From Vibrio sp. SNU_ST1 (GTDB lineage Bacteria; Pseudomonadota; Gammaproteobacteria; Enterobacterales; Vibrionaceae), in contig NZ_CP130749.1 of assembly GCF_030563405.1 (NCBI RefSeq), forward strand, positions 1,240,001-1,304,000: a stretch of DNA of 64,000 bases, read 5' to 3'. Within the stretch, counting starts at the first letter, position 1. Each line of letters begins with the position of its first letter. The notes under the pieces are model-generated. The model was not told where the DNA came from. It did no database searches and saw only the letters and a program-made list of their open reading frames with translations. The translations under genes and the position numbers were made by a program. Below are positions 12,966 to 20,972 of the stretch, piece after piece.

Positions 12966-12993
12966 ATTATAGAGATCATCGAAAACATGGCAA
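12966..12993 (-). promoter_or_regulatory. rRNA operon promoter (P1-like)
   Basis: On the minus strand TTGCCA (12988-12993) and TATAAT (12966-12971) are separated by 16 bases. A GC-rich discriminator GCCGCCTC follows, typical of ppGpp/DksA-controlled stable RNA promoters. AT-rich sequence upstream (13000-13025) could be an UP element. Transcription probably starts near 12958. Confidence 0.85.
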
Positions 12994-13094
12994 CCCCTTT
13001 TTTGATGAAAATTCAAAAAAATTGCTTAAGCGTCTACTTTTACGTCAAAACCCGCTTTCACAGGCTAAATCTCATACAATCAAAAGCATATAAC

Positions 13095-13619
13095 TTAGAA
13101 TTTCGCGACTAGATCTTTCGAAAATGCCTCTATATCCAGTTCTATACTCCACTTTTCACCCAGCTCCACTATGTTATCTAGCGATTGCTGAACCGTTTTT
13201 ATCGTCAAAGTATTATTGTCTAGGTCGTAGACCTGTTTTTGCGTCGTGTAATAGAAGTAAAGGATGGTCAACGCGTCTCGGTCGCCTTGTCCAGCTTTGG
13301 GTTGAATACGCTTGAGCTTACGATAGATTTGATTATGGATTTGCTTAAGGTTCCATACATAAAGCGCTTGTTTGAAGTAATCATGCCCTTTTACACGACT
13401 CGCGATAAATGCATTCAAGGCGACTGATAAGATCACACCTAATACGTTTAAGTGGAAGTTACCTGTCGATTCGCCAGCGATTGATTGTCCTGAACCGAAT
13501 AGGTCAATCAGTATGGTTCCGAATACAATGGAGAACACGGCGAGTGATCCAACCAATGACACCAACAGTAGGTTCATCTTCTTTCTATATTCTTCTTTAT
13601 TGATCTTCTGTAACTTCAT
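13095..13619 (-). CDS. DUF3087 family inner-membrane protein
   Basis: A 174-residue protein with two predicted membrane segments (about residues 15-40 and 55-75) and a charged, mostly helical C-terminal half. The family is common in Vibrio and Shewanella and has no known function, as I recall it. The gene is read away from the TrmY-type gene and towards the rRNA promoter, with only about 100 bases between its stop and that promoter; no clear terminator is visible there. The ATG at 13619 is the only full-length start. Confidence 0.75.
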   Translation of the reverse strand: MKLQKINKEEYRKKMNLLLVSLVGSLAVFSIVFGTILIDLFGSGQSIAGESTGNFHLNVLGVILSVALNAFIASRVKGHDYFKQALYVWNLKQIHNQIYRKLKRIQPKAGQGDRDALTILYFYYTTQKQVYDLDNNTLTIKTVQQSLDNIVELGEKWSIELDIEAFSKDLVAKF

Positions 13620-13876
13620 CGACTACTTCCTTATACAAGTCACCTAATAATTTGCGCATACTATCTATGTAAACCTTGGTTCGCTTCAACCTTTACCATC
13701 TTGTAATGTGGTCACTCTCTATTTAATACGCAAAGTTCTTATGGTCAGTACTATACATAACTCCATTTGACTTCATTAATAGAAAAGAGTTACATACCGC
13801 CATAATTTTAGTTATTCATCAATTCATGTTGATAAAGTCTGTTTCCGCTTTATCACATACTGACAAGGTACATTCC

Positions 13877-14476
13877 ATGCGTTCATTTGTATTACGCGCT
13901 CGCGCAGCCCCTACAGAGAGCAAACTTATCTTAGAAGGTGTTGGGCAAGATGCTCATACTGAGATTCTGGCTCATACTCTGATGAACACGATCTTCGTTG
14001 CTCAATCTCACCGTGAGAATGTCACCGTGCACCTTGTATTAGAAAGTACTAAAGACTTTTCACGCACGATTACATTCGATTCAAACGAGATCACCAACAT
14101 TGGTGGCTTCCATGAGTCTGCATTATTATCAGCGGTAGTAAAAGCGGTTGACGCATCTCAAGGTATGACAAAAGAGCAGACACGTCAGGTTGAACCAGGT
14201 ATCACAGTTCGTACTATGAGTTTTGAAAAGTTGGTTAAAGAACTGGCTGAAGACCACCAGCTGTACATGATGGATAAGAAAGGCGACTTTATCCGTGATG
14301 CAGAGATTGCGGAAAACCCATGTTTCCTTCTAACTGACCATATCCCTATGCCGAAGAAAAGCTACAACAGCTTGAAGCGTTTAGGGACTGAGAAAATCAG
14401 CTTAGGTCCAAACATGTTGTTTGCTTCTCAGTGTGTTGTGTTGATCAACAATGAGCTTGATTTAAGAGATTTCTGA
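13877..14476 (+). CDS. TrmY/DUF358 family SPOUT RNA methyltransferase
   Basis: A 199-residue protein starting MRSFVLRARAAPTESK. The pattern (SFVLR at the start, LVLESTKDFSRTITF, a knot region LLTDHIPMPKKSYNSLKRLG, end SLGPNMLFASQCVVLINNELD) is that of the TrmY family. In archaea TrmY methylates N1 of pseudouridine 54 in tRNA. The bacterial members are less studied and their target is uncertain. The start is ATG 13877 with AAGG upstream; an in-frame ATG at 13826 has no ribosome site. The gene is single and ends at a shared terminator. Confidence 0.85.
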   Translation: MRSFVLRARAAPTESKLILEGVGQDAHTEILAHTLMNTIFVAQSHRENVTVHLVLESTKDFSRTITFDSNEITNIGGFHESALLSAVVKAVDASQGMTKEQTRQVEPGITVRTMSFEKLVKELAEDHQLYMMDKKGDFIRDAEIAENPCFLLTDHIPMPKKSYNSLKRLGTEKISLGPNMLFASQCVVLINNELDLRDF

Positions 14477-14496
14477 TTCGACCCAATAGCTGTTGA

Positions 14497-14531
14497 AATA
14501 AAAATGGAACGATCATCGCTCCATTTTTATT
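14497..14531. terminator. Bidirectional terminator
   Basis: The 12-bp arms AATAAAAATGGA/TCCATTTTTATT flank an 11-base loop, with T runs in both directions. It serves the TrmY-type gene and the opposing operon that ends at 14555. Confidence 0.8.
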
Positions 14532-14554
14532 CCTTTGGTCAGTTAGCATCCGCA

Positions 14555-15592
14555 CTAAAAACGAGCTTCAACTGTCATCCCTTCAACCCAATACTCTTCT
14601 GGCGGTGCTGTAATAAAGTCCAATACGACTTTCAAATACGCCGGCTGCCCCTCAAACGGGCTTACTAACTGGCTTGGTAATTTACTCACAACTTCTACCG
14701 AATCGGACACTTCAGCTTCAAAAGAGCTACCGTTAGGAAACTTTACCAACGCACTTGCTCCTTTTACCGCATCTTCTAAATATTTAGGGTCTAGATAAGC
14801 CACTATATGAGGAACTGTATTTTTTGCTATCGTCACTAGCTCATCGCCTTCAAAAACACGCAGCCCTTCGACAACATGTATATCTACAACGCGACCCGCG
14901 TAGGGAGACTTTATCGATAGCTCTTGCTCTCTTACACGCTTAAGAGCTAAGTCTTTCATCAATGAACGTCTAGCCTGACTAACTGGTCCAGCCAACTCCC
15001 GTTCCTCTTCAGCTAATTTCGCGCTTTGATAATCAAGCTTTTGTTGGTTCAACTGGTTGTTCAGCGAGTTACCCATTCCAACAATACTGGCATAATCTAC
15101 ATCCGATACTTGTCCTTTTTTACGATATTCTTCATAACGTTTTTGAATCTGCTGTACTTTACTGAGGTTTCGACGTGTTTCTGCGATACCGTTTAAGTAC
15201 AGTGTTTCCATATCGCTTGCTAAATTGACATTCAACCCTAACAGCTCCGCATGTATAAACTCGATTTGAGCTTCAATTTCCAAATTCGTCAATTGAATTG
15301 CAGTCTGTGCTCGCTCCACTTGAGTTCCGTCTTCTATGGGAATCGGCCCAACAATACCTGCAACCTTAGCAGTCAGAGTAACTGGATAAGACGTAACAAT
15401 TGCCGGAGCAATCACGAAAATATTTGTCTTCAAAAAAAAATACGCTACAAATAATAGAGGGCTAACCACTAAGCTTAAAATTAAATACCAACGAAAGCGG
15501 TAGCCTCCTCTTTTCGCTTGTCCGTAAGCAACTTTGACACCATCATCCGATTGAGGGTTATTCTTTTTATCAAGATGAAATTTCACTTTCAT
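14555..15592 (-). CDS. HlyD-type membrane fusion protein of a polysaccharide synthase operon
   Basis: A 345-residue protein with a short cytoplasmic N-terminus, one membrane helix at about residues 33-55, a split lipoyl-like half-motif (VTAKVAGIVGPIPIEDGTQV and later IKSPYAGRVVDIHVVEGLRV), a coiled-coil hairpin between them, and a C-terminal beta-barrel. This is the plan of HlyD/EmrA and of Alg44, which works with the alginate polymerase Alg8. No PilZ domain is present. The start is ATG 15592, two bases after the stop of the glycosyltransferase and with AAAGG before it. The probable role is periplasmic passage of the polymer made by the upstream enzyme. Confidence 0.82.
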   Translation of the reverse strand: MKVKFHLDKKNNPQSDDGVKVAYGQAKRGGYRFRWYLILSLVVSPLLFVAYFFLKTNIFVIAPAIVTSYPVTLTAKVAGIVGPIPIEDGTQVERAQTAIQLTNLEIEAQIEFIHAELLGLNVNLASDMETLYLNGIAETRRNLSKVQQIQKRYEEYRKKGQVSDVDYASIVGMGNSLNNQLNQQKLDYQSAKLAEEERELAGPVSQARRSLMKDLALKRVREQELSIKSPYAGRVVDIHVVEGLRVFEGDELVTIAKNTVPHIVAYLDPKYLEDAVKGASALVKFPNGSSFEAEVSDSVEVVSKLPSQLVSPFEGQPAYLKVVLDFITAPPEEYWVEGMTVEARF

Positions 15593-15594
15593 TG

Positions 15595-16920
15595 TTAGAA
15601 CCTTTTGCCTTTTTTCAATACCCACCAAGGAGCCATACTGGATTCTTCATGACTTCTTCTAAATAACTCATTCACCATAGAGAACGCAGTAATCAATCGC
15701 ATAAAGAACTGATAAAACGGATACAAGATTAGCCATTTTGCCATCTTAATATCTTCTTTCACTCTTTCGGAAACCAACCCAATATAGACAGTAAAAAACA
15801 ACAACACTGTCGACAAATAGACGCAGTAGATAAGGATCAGAAGTGCAGCAACAAAATCGAAGGGATAAGCCCAAAATATATAAAACATGAATAGCGAAAC
15901 TAGAATGGGCAGCAATACGTTTTGTAGAACGCCATAAATTAAAGTAAATATAAAGTTTCCCCAACCGAGTAATCTAGGGGTTAGACCTTCATTGTGTTTC
16001 CTTAAAAACAAAAACAGTAAATCTCCATCCCATCTTAGCCTTTGTTGTACCAATCCTTTCAGTGTATCGGGTACATCAGTATGACCCACTGCTTTAGGTG
16101 TAAAAGCCAATCTATTGTTGGGATAGCGTCTCTTGTATTGCTTAAGTCTCATAGTTAAGTCGAGATCTTCAGCCGTATGCGTATCCCAACCTCCAACTTG
16201 TTTTAATACATTTTTTCTAAATGCACCAAATGCTCCTGATATATTATTGAGAACACCCCAGTTGGATAGCCCAGTCTTACCAGCTTGCATTGATAACATA
16301 TACTCAAGAGACTGCATTCGCGTAAGCAGATTTTCTTGCCAGTTTCTAACGCGTAAAGCACCTCCAGAAGCAATCACATTCTTATCAGCAAATTGCTTCA
16401 TCATTTGTAACGCCATGTCGTTATCAAAAGAAGTATCACCATCAACATTAATAACAAAATCACCGGTAGCGTTATCTAAACCAGCATTTAACGTTGATAC
16501 TCGCCCTCCTCTTTGCCACTTAGGAATGACACGCACATCTCTGTTTCTTACCGTTTTATGTCTTTGCTCCCCTCGCATTGCAGCTAAGTAGGTATCTTCA
16601 TTTTGAGTTGCTCCATCGACTACTGCTAAAATCTCAATCTTTCCGGGATAAAGCTGTTCAACAAGCGTGTCGATCGTTATCTCAATTGCATCTCCTTCTC
16701 CATAACAAGTAATTACAAACGAGATGCTTGGGTATTCTTTTATCTCTATATCACTGGCCGAATAAGACCAGCGAAAGATTCCACTTAACACAAGCAGAAA
16801 GAGTGGGAGCTCCACTATAATCATCATGGGGAAAAGCATTAGCCAAAGCTCAGAGTTCTCTAGAAGCATCCCCCAGAAGTACTGTTGGAGATCAAGGCTA
16901 ACTGATAGCATAGATTTCAC
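15595..16920 (-). CDS. Membrane family-2 processive glycosyltransferase
   Basis: A 441-residue protein. One membrane helix near residues 28-47 precedes a cytoplasmic GT-A domain with VDGA (101-104), DGD (160-162), TAEDLD (249-254) and QQRLRW (292-297). These match the D, DxD, ED and QxxRW motifs of cellulose, hyaluronan and poly-GlcNAc synthases. Three or four further membrane helices follow from about residue 315, as needed for a polymer channel. All catalytic motifs are intact. It overlaps the upstream regulator-like gene by 23 bases and is followed after two bases by the HlyD-type gene, so the three are translated together. Sugar and polymer cannot be predicted. Confidence 0.88.
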   Translation of the reverse strand: MKSMLSVSLDLQQYFWGMLLENSELWLMLFPMMIIVELPLFLLVLSGIFRWSYSASDIEIKEYPSISFVITCYGEGDAIEITIDTLVEQLYPGKIEILAVVDGATQNEDTYLAAMRGEQRHKTVRNRDVRVIPKWQRGGRVSTLNAGLDNATGDFVINVDGDTSFDNDMALQMMKQFADKNVIASGGALRVRNWQENLLTRMQSLEYMLSMQAGKTGLSNWGVLNNISGAFGAFRKNVLKQVGGWDTHTAEDLDLTMRLKQYKRRYPNNRLAFTPKAVGHTDVPDTLKGLVQQRLRWDGDLLFLFLRKHNEGLTPRLLGWGNFIFTLIYGVLQNVLLPILVSLFMFYIFWAYPFDFVAALLILIYCVYLSTVLLFFTVYIGLVSERVKEDIKMAKWLILYPFYQFFMRLITAFSMVNELFRRSHEESSMAPWWVLKKGKRF

Positions 16921-18253
16921 TGACTTTACTTTCTAACCAATAACCAACATCTTCTTTCATCGTTGGATCGGGTATACCCCATGCAAAGACATTCAGCGTG
17001 AAATCGTCATCTTCGATTAGAGAACAAAGTGCTTCTATTTTCCCGCGTAATACTTCTATATGTTCCATCTTAGCTTTAGGCATAAATACAAGAAGAACAT
17101 CGCTTTTAAACTGACAACAAATATCAGAATCTCTAAACAATCCGTTTAAACGCTCTGTAATTTGCTCGATTAAAGCAAACATTTTTGCGTCTCCATTTTT
17201 AGACACATACTGCGTTAAATCAGGCAGGTGTAACCCCAATAATAGGTGCTCTTCTTCGTGGCGAAGTGCAATCCTATTAACCCAGCTAAGAAGATTAGAA
17301 AAATACCCGCCGTCTACTTTCCCGCTTAAGGTCAGTTCAGGCGCCGATAGCTTCACTCCATGACGGAATATATACTCTCCCTGAACTCCAAGTTTCAGCG
17401 AATAAATCTTCCTGACAACCAACTTTGAAATATCGTTTTTTGTACCACACTCGAAACAAGAAGCTAATGTCTCCGCCTCAGAAAAAGAGTGAGAGCATGA
17501 GTTACATGTATGAGTTTCTAAAGGACGATCATAATCCACTCCAATATGTCGAAGCTGTGTCAAACATTTCGGGCATTCTAATTTTTGATTGCGTTTGAAC
17601 AGCCCTTGTTCAGCAACATGGCCACACGTGAAACAATGGAGAGAGGTACGCTCAGTAATATCAATGTCTTTGCAAGAAGGACACGCTTCGATGTAGTTTA
17701 AGTGGGCACTGGCACATTCATGACACACTCTTACTCGATCAATTAAATCCTCAATTTCAAAAGTGTCTCGCTTGGTCTCTGATAATACAAAACGATAAGT
17801 TGAACTTAACTCCGGATAGTAAAGCTCTACTAACGGATATGAATAGATCGATTTATGAGACAAATATTTGTGAGGTGATAATCGACGTGTTTGGTCCAAG
17901 CCTAACCACCCAACAAGAGGGTCTAATGTATCCGAAGAGTCGATAATACTTTCTAACGTTCTTCGGTGTTGAATCACCTCTTCTTCAACACTTTCTGGAT
18001 TTAAAATGCCGTCTGATAAACACTCTGATAATGCACTATCTTCTAAAACATAAACCTTCCAAGACCAAAATTTCCTGCTACGGTGGAGTTGGCTCATCAC
18101 GTCGTCTTGCGAACTAAGATCGCCATTTAGAACTATGACGCCGCCCAAGAATTCAGGGAGTTGATTAATGTCACTGACTGGCACGAGCTCAAATGGTTCT
18201 CTGGTTTCAAGTGTAGGGGTTCCAAGGCAGTAAATTTTCAACTTATCTTTCAT
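16898..18253 (-). CDS. Zinc-ribbon (TackOD1-like) protein with degenerate GGDEF domain
   Basis: A 451-residue soluble protein. Residues about 1-170 are unassigned. Residues 177-269 hold six CxxC pairs (CHEC, CPSC, CFTC, CPKC, CNSC, CFEC), enough for three zinc ribbons, resembling what I recall as the TackOD1 output domain. Residues about 310-445 look like a GGDEF fold, but the signature is replaced by KSDVL (383-387), so it should not make c-di-GMP. The inhibitory-site motif RDSD (374-377) is kept exactly five residues before it, as in c-di-GMP-binding receptors such as PelD. It is first in an operon with a polysaccharide synthase, so it is probably the c-di-GMP sensor of that synthase. Confidence 0.8.
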   Translation of the reverse strand: MKDKLKIYCLGTPTLETREPFELVPVSDINQLPEFLGGVIVLNGDLSSQDDVMSQLHRSRKFWSWKVYVLEDSALSECLSDGILNPESVEEEVIQHRRTLESIIDSSDTLDPLVGWLGLDQTRRLSPHKYLSHKSIYSYPLVELYYPELSSTYRFVLSETKRDTFEIEDLIDRVRVCHECASAHLNYIEACPSCKDIDITERTSLHCFTCGHVAEQGLFKRNQKLECPKCLTQLRHIGVDYDRPLETHTCNSCSHSFSEAETLASCFECGTKNDISKLVVRKIYSLKLGVQGEYIFRHGVKLSAPELTLSGKVDGGYFSNLLSWVNRIALRHEEEHLLLGLHLPDLTQYVSKNGDAKMFALIEQITERLNGLFRDSDICCQFKSDVLLVFMPKAKMEHIEVLRGKIEALCSLIEDDDFTLNVFAWGIPDPTMKEDVGYWLESKVSEIYAIS

Positions 18254-18580
18254 TCATTAACTCCAATTTCTTGACGCCATTACCGTCAAATAAACGTAAC
18301 ATTTGAAATTTCAAGCGATGCTATTGCATTATTTCACCTTATACAAATACTAGATATCGATATGAAAACCGTCCAATCATTAGCCAAAAATATTAAATAA
18401 GCTCACCAATTGATTAACACCAACGAAACATGAATATTGTTAATAATTGGCATCAAAGCGGTTACATTCAAATCTAAAAGTAGGTGTTGATGAATGTTAA
18501 TTTCAATATCAGCACTTCCGGAATAATCGCGTTCTCCAACAAATTAAGACTAACGCCCATGCTTTTTTGACCGCCTAAAC
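18254..18580 (-). promoter_or_regulatory. Presumed promoter region of the glycosyltransferase operon
   Basis: About 330 AT-rich bases between the operon start at 18253 and the neighbouring terminator. No gene is present and I could not assign a confident promoter or operator. Confidence 0.3.
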
Positions 18581-18610
18581 AAAAAAAGAGCTCTACTAAG
18601 TGAGCTCTTT
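18581..18610 (-). terminator. Terminator of the permease gene
   Basis: On the minus strand AAAGAGCTC pairs with GAGCTCTTT around an 8-base loop, and the T-run lies on the distal side. It begins 19 bases after the permease stop codon. Confidence 0.85.
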
Positions 18611-18628
18611 CTATTGCTTATTTTAGGA

Positions 18629-19729
18629 TTAACCAAAGATGAAACTGTATAGGAAGCCTGCACCCATCGCCATGCTTAGGATAACGAATAGGAATGCTGC
18701 AATCATTTGGTTCTTGAAGATTGATTTAAGCAGGATAACTTCTGTCAAACTTGCACCTGCACTACCAATGATCAATGCCATTACTGAACCCAACGCCATA
18801 CCTTTCTGAACTAGAGCTGCACTTAGTGGAATTACCGCTTCAGCACGAATGTACAGTGGAATACCAATCACAGCCGCTACAGGAATCGCATACCACATAC
18901 CTTCACCAGCATACTGTGCAATTAGGTCTGTAGGAATGAACCCGTAGATGAATGAACCAATCGCAATACCCATCATTAGATAAGGGAAAACTTGTTTGAA
19001 GTCTTTCCAAGTTGAGAACCAAATTCTCATCCAACGGCTAGCCTCTTTCTTCTCTACGATTTCAGCTGTTGCGCTTCCATCCGTTGCGCAGCATGAAACC
19101 GTGACTTGTGGCTCTTCTTTTTTCGAATCACAGCAAGATGTCTCTTTCGCCATTACTGGTGCAGGTTCACCGCATACACTTGTACTACATGAAGATTCTG
19201 CCTTCGCAGGTGCTGCTTTCTTAGGAACAGAATCACCACAGCTAGTACCACAGCTTGAAGCTGAACCTGTTGATTCATACGCTTCAGGTTTTACGTAACG
19301 CTCAAAGCCAAGTTTCTCAAGTGCGTAACCTGCCACTACCGATACCGTCATTGCTACTAAGAAGTAGAACACAGCCACTTGCCAGCCGAACGTAATCACG
19401 AACAAACCAATGATCACCGGGTTCAATAGTGGGCTACCGAATAGGAACACCATCATTGGACCAAAACCTGCTCGTGCACGCAGCAACCCTTTAAGGAAAG
19501 GAATCGTCGAACATGAACAGAAAGGCGTAATTGCACCCAATAATGCTGCCACCACATAGCCCTTACCATTACGTGAGCTCAGGATAGATTGAATCTTTTC
19601 TGGTGTAAGAAACTCTTGAAGAATCCCAACAATGTAGCTGATCGCCAAGAAAAGGATGATTAGCTCTACTGCTAAGAAAGCGAACATATCAAGTGCGTCT
19701 TTTAGCATTGTTAACATTTCATTGCTCAT
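18629..19729 (-). CDS. ArsP/YraQ-type permease with cysteine-rich loop
   Basis: A 366-residue membrane protein of the DUF318 permease family, which includes the trivalent organoarsenical exporter ArsP. The hallmark PFCSCSTIP lies at residues 69-77. Between the two membrane halves a soluble loop (about 155-235) holds eight cysteines in pairs (160/164, 181/186, 199/200, 213/214), suggesting metal or metalloid binding. The start is ATG 19729 with GGAG upstream; a longer frame would need TTG at 19780 without a ribosome site. It diverges from an ArsR regulator, and operators between them support regulation by that protein. The substrate (arsenical, other metalloid or sulfur compound) is not known. 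Confidence 0.85.
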   Translation of the reverse strand: MSNEMLTMLKDALDMFAFLAVELIILFLAISYIVGILQEFLTPEKIQSILSSRNGKGYVVAALLGAITPFCSCSTIPFLKGLLRARAGFGPMMVFLFGSPLLNPVIIGLFVITFGWQVAVFYFLVAMTVSVVAGYALEKLGFERYVKPEAYESTGSASSCGTSCGDSVPKKAAPAKAESSCSTSVCGEPAPVMAKETSCCDSKKEEPQVTVSCCATDGSATAEIVEKKEASRWMRIWFSTWKDFKQVFPYLMMGIAIGSFIYGFIPTDLIAQYAGEGMWYAIPVAAVIGIPLYIRAEAVIPLSAALVQKGMALGSVMALIIGSAGASLTEVILLKSIFKNQMIAAFLFVILSMAMGAGFLYSFIFG

Positions 19730-19788
19730 AATTAACTCCAAACTGGATTTGAGGTCGGACTCTATGAGGAAAGTAACCAACCCTTAAT

Positions 19789-19804
19789 TTCGAATATTCT
19801 CGAA
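19789..19804. promoter_or_regulatory. ArsR-type operator 1 (TTCGA-N6-TCGAA)
   Basis: An inverted repeat TTCGA-N6-TCGAA 60 bases before the permease start. Same architecture as operators 2 and 3. Confidence 0.7.
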
Positions 19805-19836
19805 TTATAGAAATATCCCGCCACAGATCAAGCATT

Positions 19837-19856
19837 ATTTCGACAAAGATCGAAAT
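19837..19856. promoter_or_regulatory. ArsR-type operator 2 (ATTTCGA-N6-TCGAAAT)
   Basis: Perfect 7-bp arms around six bases, in the middle of the divergent promoter region between the permease and arsR. Confidence 0.75.
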
Positions 19857-19890
19857 GTTTTGCAAAAGATACATTTTTCAATAACTTAAG

Positions 19891-19926
19891 AAATGTGGTC
19901 TTTATATTTGTATTTAGACCACATTT
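19891..19926. promoter_or_regulatory. Second palindrome class in the arsR promoter
   Basis: Ten-base perfect arms AAATGTGGTC and GACCACATTT are separated by 16 bases. It overlaps operator 3 by four bases and differs from the TTCGA operators, so it could bind another regulator or form a transcript hairpin. Confidence 0.5.
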
Positions 19927-19942
19927 CGACTAATATCGAAAT
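19923..19942. promoter_or_regulatory. ArsR-type operator 3 (ATTTCGA-N6-TCGAAAT)
   Basis: Perfect 7-bp arms with a six-base spacer, ending 19 bases before the arsR start codon. It is well placed for autorepression. Confidence 0.75.
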
Positions 19943-19961
19943 TAAATCTTGAGGAGTTAAT

Positions 19962-20258
19962 ATGAACTTAGAAGTCGTAGCGAAAGCACTTAAAGAGTTA
20001 GGACATCCTGTTCGTCTAACTATTTATAAGAGTGTTGTTAAAGCTGGCTACCAAGGCATTGCAGTTGGCGGCCTACAAGAAGAGCTAGGTATCCCTGGTT
20101 CCACCCTGTCGCACCACATTTCAAGCCTTGCATCGGCAGGCTTAATCAGCCAAAGACGTGAGGGAAGAACCCTATTCTGCGTAGCAGAGTATGAATGCCT
20201 AGAAGGCGTGATTGATTTCTTACAAGATGAGTGTTGCGTGAATGAACAGTGCAACTAA
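19962..20258 (+). CDS. ArsR-family metalloregulator
   Basis: A 98-residue winged-helix regulator. The recognition region is GGLQEELGIPGSTLSHHISSLASAGLI (from about residue 36), and the wing contains RREGRTLFCV. Cysteines at 73, 79, 91, 92 and 97, including the terminal ECCVNEQC, are candidates for arsenical or metal sensing. GAGGAG lies before the ATG. The gene diverges from the ArsP-type permease and overlaps sigZ by 17 bases, so regulator and sigma factor are co-expressed. It probably represses both directions through the three TTCGA operators. Confidence 0.88.
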   Translation: MNLEVVAKALKELGHPVRLTIYKSVVKAGYQGIAVGGLQEELGIPGSTLSHHISSLASAGLISQRREGRTLFCVAEYECLEGVIDFLQDECCVNEQCN

Positions 20259-20841
20259 GGCATCTTTGAATAGGGCATCTTTGAACTTGGAACAAGTTTG
20301 GGCTGAGTATCAGCAAGCGTTAAAGTCATTCTTGCATTCCAAGGTCAACAACACCGCCGATGTAGACGATTTGCTCCAAGAAATCTTAATCAAGACATAT
20401 CAGAACCTTGATAGCGTGCAAGATGCCGCTAGCGTTAAATCGTGGCTGTTCCAACTCGCAAATCATACGATTATCGATTTCTATCGAAAGCGTGCTCGAC
20501 ACCAAAGAGACGCCGCAATTGATGAAGCAGATCTGTGGTTTTCAGAACTCGATCAAGATAGCGAATTCAAAGATGAGCTATCCCACTGTATTGAGCCCTT
20601 CATTCAAGCGTTACCAGAGAAGAATGCTTCACTGTTGCTTGCTGTTGACATTGAAGGCAAAAGTCAAAAAGAGATAGCGCAGAGCAACAACATAAGTTAC
20701 TCAACAATTAAGTCTCGTGTGCAAAAAAGCCGTGATGAATTGAAGAAGTTATTTGAAGAATGCTGCAACCTATCTTTGGATAAAAACGGCAGCGTTATCG
20801 ACTGTGATTTAAAGCCAGAGAAGTCATGCAATAAGTGTTGA
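20242..20841 (+). CDS. sigZ: ECF-type sigma factor SigZ
   Basis: A 199-residue sigma-70 family protein. Region 2 is at about residues 15-85 (TADVDDLLQEILIKTYQNL; SWLFQLANHTIIDFYRKR). Region 4 is at about 115-170 (EKNASLLLAVDIEGKSQKEI and NNISYSTIKSRVQKSRDEL). The C-terminal tail has five cysteines (ECC, DC and KSCNKC motifs together), a feature of the SigZ family. No anti-sigma gene follows, so the cysteines may sense metal or redox state directly; that is an inference. It overlaps arsR at its start, and a terminator follows. Confidence 0.86.
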   Translation: MNSATKASLNRASLNLEQVWAEYQQALKSFLHSKVNNTADVDDLLQEILIKTYQNLDSVQDAASVKSWLFQLANHTIIDFYRKRARHQRDAAIDEADLWFSELDQDSEFKDELSHCIEPFIQALPEKNASLLLAVDIEGKSQKEIAQSNNISYSTIKSRVQKSRDELKKLFEECCNLSLDKNGSVIDCDLKPEKSCNKC

Positions 20842-20903
20842 TTGATGTTTCTTTCTTATGGCAGGAAGTGAGCTTTCAATGGAACCCACATCGAATAAAG
20901 CAC

Positions 20904-20936
20904 AAAGCCAGCAATTGATGCTGGCTTTGTTGTTTT
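20904..20936 (+). terminator. Terminator after sigZ
   Basis: The stem AAAGCCAGC/GCTGGCTTT, 9 bp with a 7-base loop, is followed by a T-rich tract. Confidence 0.8.
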
Positions 20937-20972
20937 CATAATCTGCAAATCACTTTGCTTAAGCGAACCAAA

